From contig CAVOII010000009.1 in NCBI GenBank assembly GCA_963696025.1, forward strand, positions 186,001-250,000: a stretch of DNA of 64,000 nucleotides, in the 5' to 3' direction. The notes beneath the pieces were generated by a model that saw only the letters and a program-made list of their open reading frames with translations, made no database searches and had not been told where the DNA came from. A program made the position numbers and the translations under genes. The DNA comes from JABCYV01 sp963696025 (GTDB lineage Bacteria > Acidobacteriota > Terriglobia > Terriglobales > Acidobacteriaceae). This document shows, piece by piece, positions 27,096 through 34,791 of the stretch (positions within the stretch are counted from its first letter, which is position 1; each line of letters begins with the position of its first letter).

Positions 27096-28156
27096 TTACG
27101 CTACTGCGGAGCGCGGCCTAGGACCGTACTCCTCCCATACCTTCGCCATGTCCAGTTTGCCGATCGCCGCCTTGATTTTCTCCACTGCCTTCGGACTGTA
27201 ACGGCAGAATTTCGATTTCCCAATCTGAATTTCCTTGTGGCATTCGGGATCCTCCTTTATGCGAAGAAACCTGATGAGTGCAGTCGTCTTCGGCTCCGAG
27301 AGTCGGAGGTGCCCGGCAACCTGGCGGTGGCCGAGCGAGTAAAAGCCAAGTTCGTCGACTCGTCGGACCGCGACGACGGTTGCGCCGGGGTCCCCTCGCG
27401 TACCAATTGCACGGGCACGCCCTCCTTCTTCGTAATCCGCAACCCCAACGGAATCCCCTCGCCTGTTGCGGAAAGACTCAGAGCCGCAACTCCCGGGAAC
27501 ACGCTACCCGTACCCGCTCCTCTCGCGATCTGCCTCAAGATACGACTAAGTTCGCCTTCGCTTGGCTGAACTCGTTCCCCTTTTGTCGCTGCCTCAAAGA
27601 TCGCTAAAGCTCTAATTCTCGCTTTTGCCTCAAGACCCTGTCTTTTCCCTGGCCGGAGCAGTGCCCGCACTACCCTGAATTCGTCCTCCAACAACAAAGA
27701 CAAATCTCTCGGCGGGGCAGTTGACAAAGGAAGGACCCGCCCGGGCAAGTGCTCCAGGAGCTTCTCGCTGAAAAGCACCTTGAGAAGGTCGGCGAACAGC
27801 GTCAAACCAGCCTGCGCATGAAGGTAAAGCTGCTGTTCCGGAACGCAAAGGATATGGTGCTGTGCCGCGTCTCTTAGTCCGTTAATGGCTTGCAGAGTTA
27901 AGGCCTGCTCATTGCCGAGGAATTTCACCTTTCCATCTGTTAGGGCCTTTCGGACACAAGCGTCAAAACCCAGAGTCTGCTTAGCTCGTCGCTCCCGAAT
28001 CTTACCTCCTCTGTGCAGGATCCCGGCCTTAAGCAACATCTCGAAGCCATGGTCGAGGAATATTAATACAGCTTGCGTCCGTCCCCGATCGGAGGGCCGG
28101 TTGAAATGCTCAACGGCCAGCAGCAGCGCATCAATTCCTCCTTTGTCTCGTTTCAC
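27096..28156 (-). pseudogene. HEPN-type (DUF3644-like) protein gene with a single frameshift
   Basis: Frame 1 encodes an all-alpha protein (FNRPSDRGRTQAVLIFLDHGFEMLLKAG, then INGLRDAAQHH). R-x4-H is Arg-DAAQ-His, the HEPN ribonuclease signature, about 95 residues in. Near 27392-27395 (a GGGG run on the minus strand) the frame must shift by -1, after which GATVVAVRRVDELGFYSLGHRQVAGH continues to KVWEEYGPRPRS and stops at 27096. Without the shift the frame runs into an unrelated Arg/Ser-rich tail ending at 27257. The GTG at 28156 has GGGAGGA upstream; an in-frame TTG lies at 28192. Mutation, sequencing error or programmed frameshift are all possible. Confidence 0.65.
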
Positions 28157-28197
28157 CCGCTGTCCTCCCGCTGTGGTCGTTCTCCTCGGCAAATAGC

Positions 28198-28227
28198 AAA
28201 AAAGGGACCACGGCGTGCCGTGACCCC
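28198..28227 (-). terminator. Minus-strand terminator between antitoxin and HEPN genes
   Basis: On the minus strand CACGGC-AC-GCCGTG is extended by GGG/CCC with a small internal loop and followed by TTTTTT (28203-28198). It would end the antitoxin transcript before the HEPN start, or act as an attenuator in the HEPN leader. Confidence 0.65.
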
Positions 28228-28255
28228 CTCGCGGTACGTCTCTCGTATTCTGTTA

Positions 28256-28322
28256 GACCTCAGCGGCTAAAGCCGCGGAGGTTCGGTCATTGTACGGTAC
28301 GGCTGAAGCCATGCCCTTCCCA
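28256..28322. repeat. Composite palindromic repeat, copy A
   Basis: GACCTCAGCGGCTAAAGCCGC is followed after a spacer by GGTACGGCTGAAGCCATGCCCTTCCCA. The same two-part layout occurs at about 34066-34133. It sits where a toxin gene would be expected after the VapB-like gene. Confidence 0.55.
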
Positions 28323-28343
28323 ATCTGCGCTACTAATGACGAT

Positions 28344-28559
28344 TCAGGAGCGCAGCTTTCTTTTGCCGCGCCGTTCCGCTTTGTAGTTGTAGCCCGGATC
28401 AAACTCAAAGGCGCCAAATGCGTCCAGAATGCGCAGTTGCTTGCGCCGCTTGATGTACTCATCAAGCGCTGCAGTCACAGCATCTTTCTTGGTCTTGTGC
28501 TTGCCCGCCCGCCGCGCTTCCTCGATCAGCTTGTCATCTAAAGCCAGATTCGTCGCCAT
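28344..28559 (-). CDS. VapB-family antitoxin, no toxin partner
   Basis: A 71-aa protein: MATNLALDDKLIEEARRAG is the VapB/RHH-like DNA-binding start, followed by KTKKDAVTAALDEYIKRRKQ and a tail FDPGYNYKAERR that would normally wrap a PIN toxin. The next 150 bp downstream hold only a repeat, so the toxin is missing. The start at 28559 is preferred over 28577 because it gives the family N-terminus. A palindrome covers the start codon, pointing to autorepression. Confidence 0.8.
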   Translation of the reverse strand: MATNLALDDKLIEEARRAGKHKTKKDAVTAALDEYIKRRKQLRILDAFGAFEFDPGYNYKAERRGKRKLRS

Positions 28560-28578
28560 GTGTAGATTTTTACACATG
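28557..28578. promoter_or_regulatory. Palindromic operator over the antitoxin start
   Basis: CATGTGTA (28557-28564) and TACACATG (28571-28578) form a perfect 8-bp inverted repeat with a 6-bp spacer. It overlaps the ATG and an AT-rich TAAAAAT that could be the -10. This fits autoregulation by the antitoxin. Confidence 0.6.
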
Positions 28579-28616
28579 GGACTGTGTTAGTCGGCGGAAA
28601 ACCCTGCTCAACTCGG

Positions 28617-28735
28617 GGCCAATTTGGAAGCGCGCCAAACGCGTGATCATTGCCTCGCAAAAAGCGCGAGACATCACGCGGCGCGCCCAGGTCCTTCGCT
28701 CGACAAGAACAAAAGCGTCTCGCTCAGGATGACAA
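28617..28735 (-). repeat. ~119-bp hairpin repeat, copy 3 (inverted)
   Basis: The reverse complement of copies 1 and 2, starting GGCCAATTTGGAAGCGCGCC and ending AGCGTCTCGCTCAGGATGACAA. With copy 2 it brackets the EVE/HEPN/VapB block. Confidence 0.8.
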
Positions 28736-28759
28736 CGATAAAATCGTGCATCCCAAAAA

Positions 28760-31700
28760 CTACGAGCACCCGCTCGTGCTCCCACAGCTCATGCAGCGGT
28801 AACAACTCCCATTGCGCGTCATGATGCTGCCGCAGAAGCTGCAGGTCGGGGCATCGCCCAGGTCCACGATGCTGGCAAGGGCATCGGCAGCGTGAACAGA
28901 ACCCGTCGTTGGTCTTGCGTCGTTGGTCGTTGGCCGAGAACCCGGAGAGCCATTCAGGTCACCGATCCCCTCAGAGTTCGGGACCGGGCCTGCCGGCCGC
29001 AGTCTGAGATTCTCGAACAGCATCTGCTGCTGGCCGGTCAGAAAGCGCACCTGCAGCCAGCGGAAGATGTAATCCATGATCGATTTGGCGAAGCCGATGT
29101 CCGGATTGTTGGTCCAGCCGCTGGGCTCGAAGCGGGTGTGGGCAAACTTCTCGCACAACAGCTTCAAGGGCACGCCGTGTTGCAGCGAGATGGAGACGGC
29201 GAGGGCGAAGCTGTCCATCAGGCCGCTGACCGTGGATCCCTCTTTCGCCATCTTGATAAAGAGTTCACCCGGACTCTGGTCGGGATAGAGGCCGACGGTG
29301 ATGTAGCCTTCGTGACCGCCCACGTTGAATTTGTGGGTGATGGAGGCACGCTCTTCCTGCAGCCGGTGGCGCACGGCGCGTGGTGGCCCGTTGGGATTAT
29401 CGTCTTCCACCACGACCTGTGTGGGGCGGGCGCCCTCGCCCGCCGGGTTCCCGGAAGTCGCCGTTTTCGTTCCAGCAGCACTCAGCGGTTGCGACTTCTT
29501 GCATCCGTCTCGATAAATGGCCACGGCCTTCAATCCCAGTTTCCATGCCTGGAGATACGCTTCCATGATGTCTTCCACGGTGGCGTTCTCGGGCAGGTTG
29601 ACCGTCTTAGAGATGGCACCGGAGATGAAAGGTTGCGTCGCCGCCATCATCTTCAGATGTCCCATATAAGCGATGGACCGCGTGCCCTTCGCCGGCTTGA
29701 AGGAGCAATCAAATACCGCAAGATGCTCATCCTTGATGTGAGGCGCGCCCTCAATCGTTCCCGTCGCATCAATGTAGCTGACGATCTGGTCCGCCTGATC
29801 GTGGTCGTATCCCAGTTTGAAGAGTGCCGTAGGCACAGTCTGATTCACGATCTTGATCATCCCCCCACCCACCAGCTTCTTGTACTTCACCAGCGCCAGG
29901 TCCGGCTCAATCCCCGTAGTATCGCAATCCATAAAAAATCCTATAGTTCCTGTTGGGGCGAGAACGGTGACTTGGGAGTTGCGGAAGCCGAAGCGCTCGC
30001 CATGGGCGAGGGCTTCGTCCCAGACTTCTTTTGAGGCGCTGATGAGCTCGAGCAGCTGAGCTGCCGAGCTGCGCTCGGCCGGGACGGGCGAGACGCCCGT
30101 CCCCACACGAGCATTGCCGATGTTGTTCACCGATGCGCGGTGCATACGGATGACATCGAGGAAAGGTTCGCGGTTGATGTACCAGCCGGGGCAGGCACCG
30201 CCGGGCATAACGTTTTCGCCGAGGTTGGTTTCGGCCAGGCCTTTTTTCGTGGCTTCTGTGGCGGGCACGAGTGGGGGGCACGTTTCGGCAATTCGTGAGG
30301 ATTGCAAGTAGGCCTCGCCGCACATGATGGCGGTGACGCAGGCTGCGTAATCGCGGCCGGCATCGGAGTCGTAGGGCAGACCGGCGGCCATCAGCAAGGC
30401 GCCAAGGTTGGCGTAGCCGAGTCCCAGAGGACGATAGTCATGCGAGTTCCTGCCGATAACCTCGGTGGGGTAGCCGGCGTTATCTACGATAATTTCCTGC
30501 GCGGTGATGAGCACATCCACGGCGTGGCGGTAGGCTTCCACGTCGAAGGTTCCGTTGGGAGCGAACTTCAGCAGATTGAGGCTGGCCAGGTTGCAGGCCG
30601 AGTCGTCGAGGAACATGTACTCGGAGCATGGATTCGACGCATTGATGCGGGCGGTGTTCTTCGAAGTGTGCCAGCGATTGACCGTGGTGTCGTACTGCAT
30701 GCCGGGATCGCCGCAGCGCCAGGTGGCGTCGGAGATCTTGTAGAGCAAGTCTTTAGCTTTGAAAGTCTGCATGGGCCGTCCATCGCGGATGGCGCGTGTA
30801 GAGAAATCAGTGTCGCGAAGAACGGCATACATGAAGTCATCGGTCACGCGCACCGAGTTATTGGCGTTCTGAAAGAAGATAGACGAATAGGCTTCCGAGT
30901 CGGGCGAAGAGCCGTCGTATCCGGCTGCAACCAGAGAGTGGGCCTTGGCTTCTTCTTTGGACTTGCACTCGATGAAGTCAACGATATCCGGGTGGTCGAT
31001 GTTCAGGATGACCATCTTGGCGGCGCGACGAGTCTTGCCGCCGGACTTGATGACACCGGCAAAAGCGTCGAATCCCTTCATGAAGCTGAGGGGGCCGCTG
31101 GCGGTGCCGCCGCCGCTCAAGCCTTCTGTCGAGGACCGCAGAGAAGACAAATTTGTGCCAGTGCCGGAACCCCACTTGAAGAGCATGCCTTCAGTTTTGG
31201 CCAGGGTCAGGATGGAATCGAGCGAGTCTTTCACCGAATTGATGAAGCATGCCGAACACTGCGGCTTGCTGTATCCGGTGACGCCGAACTCGACACGGGC
31301 GGCAACCGGATTCCAGTGCCAGTTCTGGGCGTCGGAGTTGGGCTCGATGCGATCGCATCCTACGTTGAACCAGACAGGCGAATTGAACGCCGCATATTGG
31401 CGGACAAGGATGTGCACCAGTTCGTCGTGGAAAGTAGCGCCATCTTCCGGCGTTTTGAAATAGCCCTGGGTCAATCCCCAGTCGCGGATGGTCTCAGCCA
31501 CCCGAGTTACCAGGGCGCGCACGCCGCTTTCGCGCTCGGGCGTGCCCACCGTGCCGTGCAGATACTTACTGGCCACGATGTTGGTCGCGGTCATGGACCA
31601 GTCTTTGGGCGTCTCGACCTCTTTCTGCTCAAAGATCACGGTACCCTTGGCGTCGGTGATTTGCGCCGTGCGCCGTTCCCATTCGATCTCGTCGTAGGGC

Positions 31701-31819
31701 GAGACGCCGGGCTTGGTGAAAAACCGGCGGAAGGTCAGGCCGGGGGCCTTCTTGTTCGCTGTCGCGGCGAGCGGGGCAGTGCCAGCGGTAGTGGGGGCTT
31801 TTTGACTCAGTTCAGCCAT
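28760..31819 (-). CDS. nrdJ: Adenosylcobalamin-dependent (class II) ribonucleotide reductase
   Basis: Reduces ribonucleotides to deoxyribonucleotides through a B12-generated thiyl radical; active with or without oxygen. The 1019-aa length fits the long NrdJ type. Visible motifs are QYAAFNSPVWFNVG, KPQCSACFINSV (active-site Cys), GSGTGTNLSSLRS, NPCSEYMFLDDSACNLASLNL and the APTGTIGFFMDCDTTGIEPD loop. The C-terminal tail CSFCGSIMTRNGSCYRCMSCG is zinc-ribbon-like and carries the redox cysteines. No activase or small subunit is needed. It is followed on the genome by the defence-like island. Confidence 0.96.
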   Translation of the reverse strand: MAELSQKAPTTAGTAPLAATANKKAPGLTFRRFFTKPGVSPYDEIEWERRTAQITDAKGTVIFEQKEVETPKDWSMTATNIVASKYLHGTVGTPERESGVRALVTRVAETIRDWGLTQGYFKTPEDGATFHDELVHILVRQYAAFNSPVWFNVGCDRIEPNSDAQNWHWNPVAARVEFGVTGYSKPQCSACFINSVKDSLDSILTLAKTEGMLFKWGSGTGTNLSSLRSSTEGLSGGGTASGPLSFMKGFDAFAGVIKSGGKTRRAAKMVILNIDHPDIVDFIECKSKEEAKAHSLVAAGYDGSSPDSEAYSSIFFQNANNSVRVTDDFMYAVLRDTDFSTRAIRDGRPMQTFKAKDLLYKISDATWRCGDPGMQYDTTVNRWHTSKNTARINASNPCSEYMFLDDSACNLASLNLLKFAPNGTFDVEAYRHAVDVLITAQEIIVDNAGYPTEVIGRNSHDYRPLGLGYANLGALLMAAGLPYDSDAGRDYAACVTAIMCGEAYLQSSRIAETCPPLVPATEATKKGLAETNLGENVMPGGACPGWYINREPFLDVIRMHRASVNNIGNARVGTGVSPVPAERSSAAQLLELISASKEVWDEALAHGERFGFRNSQVTVLAPTGTIGFFMDCDTTGIEPDLALVKYKKLVGGGMIKIVNQTVPTALFKLGYDHDQADQIVSYIDATGTIEGAPHIKDEHLAVFDCSFKPAKGTRSIAYMGHLKMMAATQPFISGAISKTVNLPENATVEDIMEAYLQAWKLGLKAVAIYRDGCKKSQPLSAAGTKTATSGNPAGEGARPTQVVVEDDNPNGPPRAVRHRLQEERASITHKFNVGGHEGYITVGLYPDQSPGELFIKMAKEGSTVSGLMDSFALAVSISLQHGVPLKLLCEKFAHTRFEPSGWTNNPDIGFAKSIMDYIFRWLQVRFLTGQQQMLFENLRLRPAGPVPNSEGIGDLNGSPGSRPTTNDARPTTGSVHAADALASIVDLGDAPTCSFCGSIMTRNGSCYRCMSCGSTSGCS

Positions 31820-31910
31820 TTTTGTCTCTTCTTTCTTTTGCGGATTCTGTGATCCGCTTAGATATTAGTGATTCTTCTTTTGGGCCCAAGGTCGCACGAC
31901 TGGTTGTTTT

Positions 31911-32255
31911 AGTTGCGCCCTTCGGGCGCGTAATCGCATTGCGCTTTCCCACCCAGGACTTACGTCCTGGGCTGTATTATGCCGCCCCGTTGGGGCTGGT
32001 TCTTGCTAACTGGGTCGTCACGTTTCCTGCCCCGAAGTGCGCTTTAAGTTGCGCCCTTTGGGCGCGTGATCGCATTCCGTTCCCTACCCAGGGCTTACGT
32101 CCTGGACTAAACTATGTCGCCTCCTTCGGGGCTGGGTGATCTTCCTTCCTCCCCGAAGTTCGGTTTCAGTTGCGCCCTCTGGGCGCCTCACTTCATCCTG
32201 CTCCACACCCAGGACTTACGTCCTGGGCTGTATTATGTTGCCCCTTCGGGGCTGG
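31911..32255. repeat. Three-unit array of a triple-hairpin repeat
   Basis: Units start at 31911, 32047 and 32168, each about 89 bp. Every unit holds three hairpins in order: GCGCCC-TT-GGGCGC, CCCAGGACTTACGTCCTGGG and GCCCC-TTC-GGGGC. The spacers are partly conserved (CCCCGAAGT.CG.TTT.AGTT). Open frames across it (TQDLRPGLYY) are repeat by-products. It fills the gap upstream of nrdJ. Confidence 0.85.
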
Positions 32256-32313
32256 TTCGTGCTGGCCAAGTCGTCACGTTTCTCATGAACCTCGATTCGA
32301 TCCATCATAGGGC

Positions 32314-32928
32314 TCAAAATCCGGACGCAAGGGGGCCTAAGGAAAAAGCGACTTCCTCTAATTCTCGATGCTGGGCTTCTACCTCCAAAGCTAAGGAAGT
32401 AGAAGCCTTAGTTTCGCGGACGAGGGCGTCCGCGCCACACGGGTCAAAAGATTCGCGGGCGAGGGCGTCCGCGACTCTCGCTCGGGGCAGGTCCGCCCCA
32501 CACAGGTCAAAGGATTCGCGGGGGGGGGCGCCCGCGCTACACTGCATCCAGTCTTGAAAAATCTTGTGAGCGGCGCCGCGCTGGGAGGCGTCTTCGATCA
32601 CCGTGTAGCGAGCAAAACAGCGGCCGTTCGAAAGACGATCTCCTCTCGGACTACCTGGCCGGAACAAACGCCACAAGGCCATGCCCAGATCGTCGGCTTC
32701 CGAGATCTGAAACAAGGCCAGCATGCGTTTGCGAGGCTCAGACGCGTCGCCAAAAACCGCCACCTCTTCTGCCAATGCGAACACCCCGGGCTTACCCGGA
32801 ACGGGGAGCGCACTGGAACTGGATTCGCAGCGGAACCACGGGGACCACTGCAGGCGGCGCGGATCCAAGAGTGTCTGCACGCCATGACGGGACAAGGACT
32901 CGCTGACTATCCGAGTTAAGCTTTCCAT
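32314..32928 (-). CDS. Uncharacterised acidobacterial protein with repeat-encoded C-terminus
   Basis: 204 aa from the ATG at 32928, which begins MESLTRIVSESLSRHGVQTLL. The body has LQWSPWFRCESSSSALPVPGKPGVFALAEEV and MLALFQISEADDLGMALWRLF, then GRCFARYTVIEDASQR, a compact mixed fold of unknown function. The last ~60 residues (ESFDLCGADLPRARVADALA, then ESFDPCGADALV) are translated from a GC-rich interspersed repeat, so the original C-terminus has been replaced or extended. The frame is open upstream to 33168 but without conservation-like character. Confidence 0.65.
   Translation of the reverse strand: MESLTRIVSESLSRHGVQTLLDPRRLQWSPWFRCESSSSALPVPGKPGVFALAEEVAVFGDASEPRKRMLALFQISEADDLGMALWRLFRPGSPRGDRLSNGRCFARYTVIEDASQRGAAHKIFQDWMQCSAGAPPRESFDLCGADLPRARVADALARESFDPCGADALVRETKASTSLALEVEAQHRELEEVAFSLGPLASGF
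32416..32545. repeat. GC-rich repeat units inside the 3' end of a gene
   Basis: Three units of CGCGG.CGAGGGCGTCCGCG, each a palindrome-like core, with YACACRGGTCAAARGATT between them, start at 32416, 32455 and 32517. They encode the tail of the preceding minus-strand protein. Confidence 0.7.
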
Positions 32929-33131
32929 TGCCAACCCCTCAACTGCGGCCTCGGAAGAAAGGACTGCGTACCCTCCTGGCGAGGCCTTTTCCACAACTGC
33001 GTTTTCAAACGTTGTCGTTCCCCGAGGGGATGTTCCGCGAACAGAACCGGGGAACGGCCACCGCACGAACCCATTCGCCAGTCGTCGGTTGTCAGACAGA
33101 AGTTCCTGACTTGGCCGAGTTCTGTCGACTC

Positions 33132-33206
33132 CTAACCTTTGGCGGGGCGGCCCGGGCACCTCGACCACGGCATCCGCCCCTGTTCCTTACCCTTAATGCT
33201 TTGCAT
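33132..33206 (-). CDS. Possible 24-aa leader peptide
   Basis: The ATG at 33206 (MQSIKGKEQGRMPWSRCPG, stop at 33132) has GGAGG 7 nt upstream. That GGAGG lies in a perfect CCTCCG-GAAA-CGGAGG hairpin, so the ribosome site is sequestered by a GNRA-capped stem. TTGACA at 33284-33279 and TACTGT at 33061-33256 region (17-nt spacing, hexamer 33261-33256) could be its promoter. It precedes the 32928 gene by about 200 bp. No homologue is known to me. Confidence 0.3.
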   Translation of the reverse strand: MQSIKGKEQGRMPWSRCPGRPAKG

Positions 33207-33372
33207 CGCCCCACCTCCGTTTCCGGAGGCGTTTTGACAGCTCTATGGGATGCAAACAGTACGCCCGTATGTTGGGCCTGTCAAGAGGGTAGCCCTATAT
33301 ATTGTATCTCAGTCTTAACGCTTGGGATGCCCGTTTGGAACCAATCATTTTCCACAAGCCTGTGATCGGGAT

Positions 33373-33666
33373 TCACGCCTGCACTTCGGGACGCAAGGAA
33401 AGCCTGCGTTTCATTCGGGTTACGGGTACGCCGGATCGTGGAGGCCAGCTGGCAGGCTTCGGCCCCATGGGCACATAGATATCCTCGAAGATTTCGCGGG
33501 GGGCAACCCGACCTGTCCCGTCGGAAGACTCGACCAGGTAGTCGCCGACGTGGCCATTGTGTTCATGGCCGAGCGCGTCCACGAACATGAGCGGTTCGGT
33601 GAGTTGTTTGGCCCGGATCAAGAATCGAGTGCGGTAAGTCTGCCAGCCGCTATCCACTTTCCTCAC
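33373..33666 (-). CDS. Small uncharacterised protein
   Basis: 97 aa, beginning MRKVDSGWQTYRTRFLIRAKQL, with a central PLMFVDALGHEHNGHVGDYLVESSDG and IAPREIFEDIYVPM-like VAPREIFEDIYVPM. The pattern resembles small acidobacterial proteins with a PGDYLVE segment. No catalytic residues could be assigned. It stands alone upstream of the 32928 gene on the same strand. Confidence 0.6.
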   Translation of the reverse strand: MRKVDSGWQTYRTRFLIRAKQLTEPLMFVDALGHEHNGHVGDYLVESSDGTGRVAPREIFEDIYVPMGPKPASWPPRSGVPVTRMKRRLSLRPEVQA

Positions 33667-34065
33667 TTGCGTCCACCTTGGGGGAGGGGAGTTTCTGGGA
33701 CCTGAGTTGACGCCAGAGTTCTTTGCTGCCGCCGGCTGGATTTTGTTTCTCGCAGTGCCGTGAATCTACCCGCGAATCGGGGTGAGGTCAATTCCATAAG
33801 TTTGGTGCACTGGAGAAAAAGCTGTCAGAGAATTTTTGCGGATTGAAACCTATCAAGCAAGCCTTCAGGTGCAGGTGCAGAAGCAGTGCCATGATGCGGA
33901 TTAGTTGTGTTGCGTTCGATGAGTGGGGAGTTCGATTGAAAGCGTGCCCAGGAATTTCCACAGCGGGGGCACAGGAAATGCAGAAAGGCGGTACGCCGGA
34001 AATTGCGAGTAGGCGCACAACCGGTCTAGCGGTCGCGAAAAAAAGTGATTCGCTTTTTCGACGAC
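33667..34065. other. Intergenic region without a recognised gene
   Basis: Two short overlapping open frames on opposite strands exist (around 33788-34018 and 33843-34142), but neither has a ribosome site or a family resemblance. No RNA gene was recognised. Confidence 0.4.
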
Positions 34066-34133
34066 CTCAGGCGCTAAAGCGCGGACACATTTCAGGCGTT
34101 CGGCGGCACGATCGAGGTCGTGCCCTTCCCAAA
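34066..34133. repeat. Composite palindromic repeat, copy B
   Basis: GACCTCAGGCGCTAAAGCGC followed by GGCACGATCGAGGTCGTGCCCTTCCCA. Same layout and orientation as 28256-28322. Confidence 0.55.
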
Positions 34134-34215
34134 ATCGCGTAAGGCATTGCTTTCTCGCGTCCTAGGTAGACAACGCTTGTTCCCCCGCGATAGCCTACGC
34201 TTTCACGGAGGCAGC

Positions 34216-34791
34216 ATGCGTTGGTTGATCGTTCTGCTTGCCATTGTTTTTGTCCTTTTTATAGTGGGCTGGCGCCTGGCTTTTGCGGGTACGCCGCCCG
34301 CGGTCGGAAGTGCGGCTCCGGAATTCACCTTGCCTTCGCAAGACGGCACGCCGATCAGCCTGAAAGATTTTCGGGGAAAGTGGGTGGTGCTTTACTTCTA
34401 TCCCAAGGATTTCACCAGTGGCTGCACGGTTGAAGCGCACAACTTTCAGCGTGATCAACAGCAATATGCGCAGCGGAATACGGTCGTGCTCGGGGTCAGC
34501 GTGGACAGCGTCGATTCTCACAAACGGTTCTGCGCCAAGGAAGGTCTGAATTTCAAGCTGCTGGCGGATTCCGATCACAAAGTAGTGAGCGCGTACGGTT
34601 CGCTGATCAACCTCGGAGTGACCCAGATTGCTTCCCGTCACACTTTCATCATTGATCCGCAAGGTAGGATCGTGCGCTCGTACACCAGCGTGGATCCGAA
34701 CAAGCACAGTCAGGAAGTGCTGGCGGCGCTCGACGAGTTGCAAAAGAACGCTTCTTCGACGACAGGCACTGAGCACACGCGCCATGATTAA
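34216..34791 (+). CDS. Membrane-anchored or secreted Bcp/PrxQ-like peroxiredoxin
   Basis: Reduces peroxides through a cysteine thiol. 191 aa from the ATG at 34216 (GGAGG 5-6 nt upstream): an N-terminal hydrophobic helix (LIVLLAIVFVLFIVGW), then the AhpC/TSA fold with APEFTLPSQDG, FYPKDFTSGCTVEAHNF (peroxidatic Cys70) and the SRHTFIIDPQGRIV strand. The PrxQ resolving Cys, normally five residues on, is His75, so it is 1-Cys or uses Cys106 (KRFC). The stop overlaps the next gene by 8 bp. Confidence 0.85.
   Translation: MRWLIVLLAIVFVLFIVGWRLAFAGTPPAVGSAAPEFTLPSQDGTPISLKDFRGKWVVLYFYPKDFTSGCTVEAHNFQRDQQQYAQRNTVVLGVSVDSVDSHKRFCAKEGLNFKLLADSDHKVVSAYGSLINLGVTQIASRHTFIIDPQGRIVRSYTSVDPNKHSQEVLAALDELQKNASSTTGTEHTRHD

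Noticed and set aside
27257..28192. The 311-aa open frame taken as an intact gene
   Set aside because: Its last ~40 residues are Arg/Ser-rich nonsense while the other frame continues the protein; a frameshift fits better.
31840..31885. GCGGAT/ATCCGC inverted repeat and a CACTAATATCTAAG stretch upstream of nrdJ as NrdR boxes
   Set aside because: Only one poor box-like match and wrong spacing; too weak to call.
31822..32139. Open frame with TQDLRPGLYY on the plus strand
   Set aside because: It is produced by the triple-hairpin repeat; such frames are common annotation artefacts.
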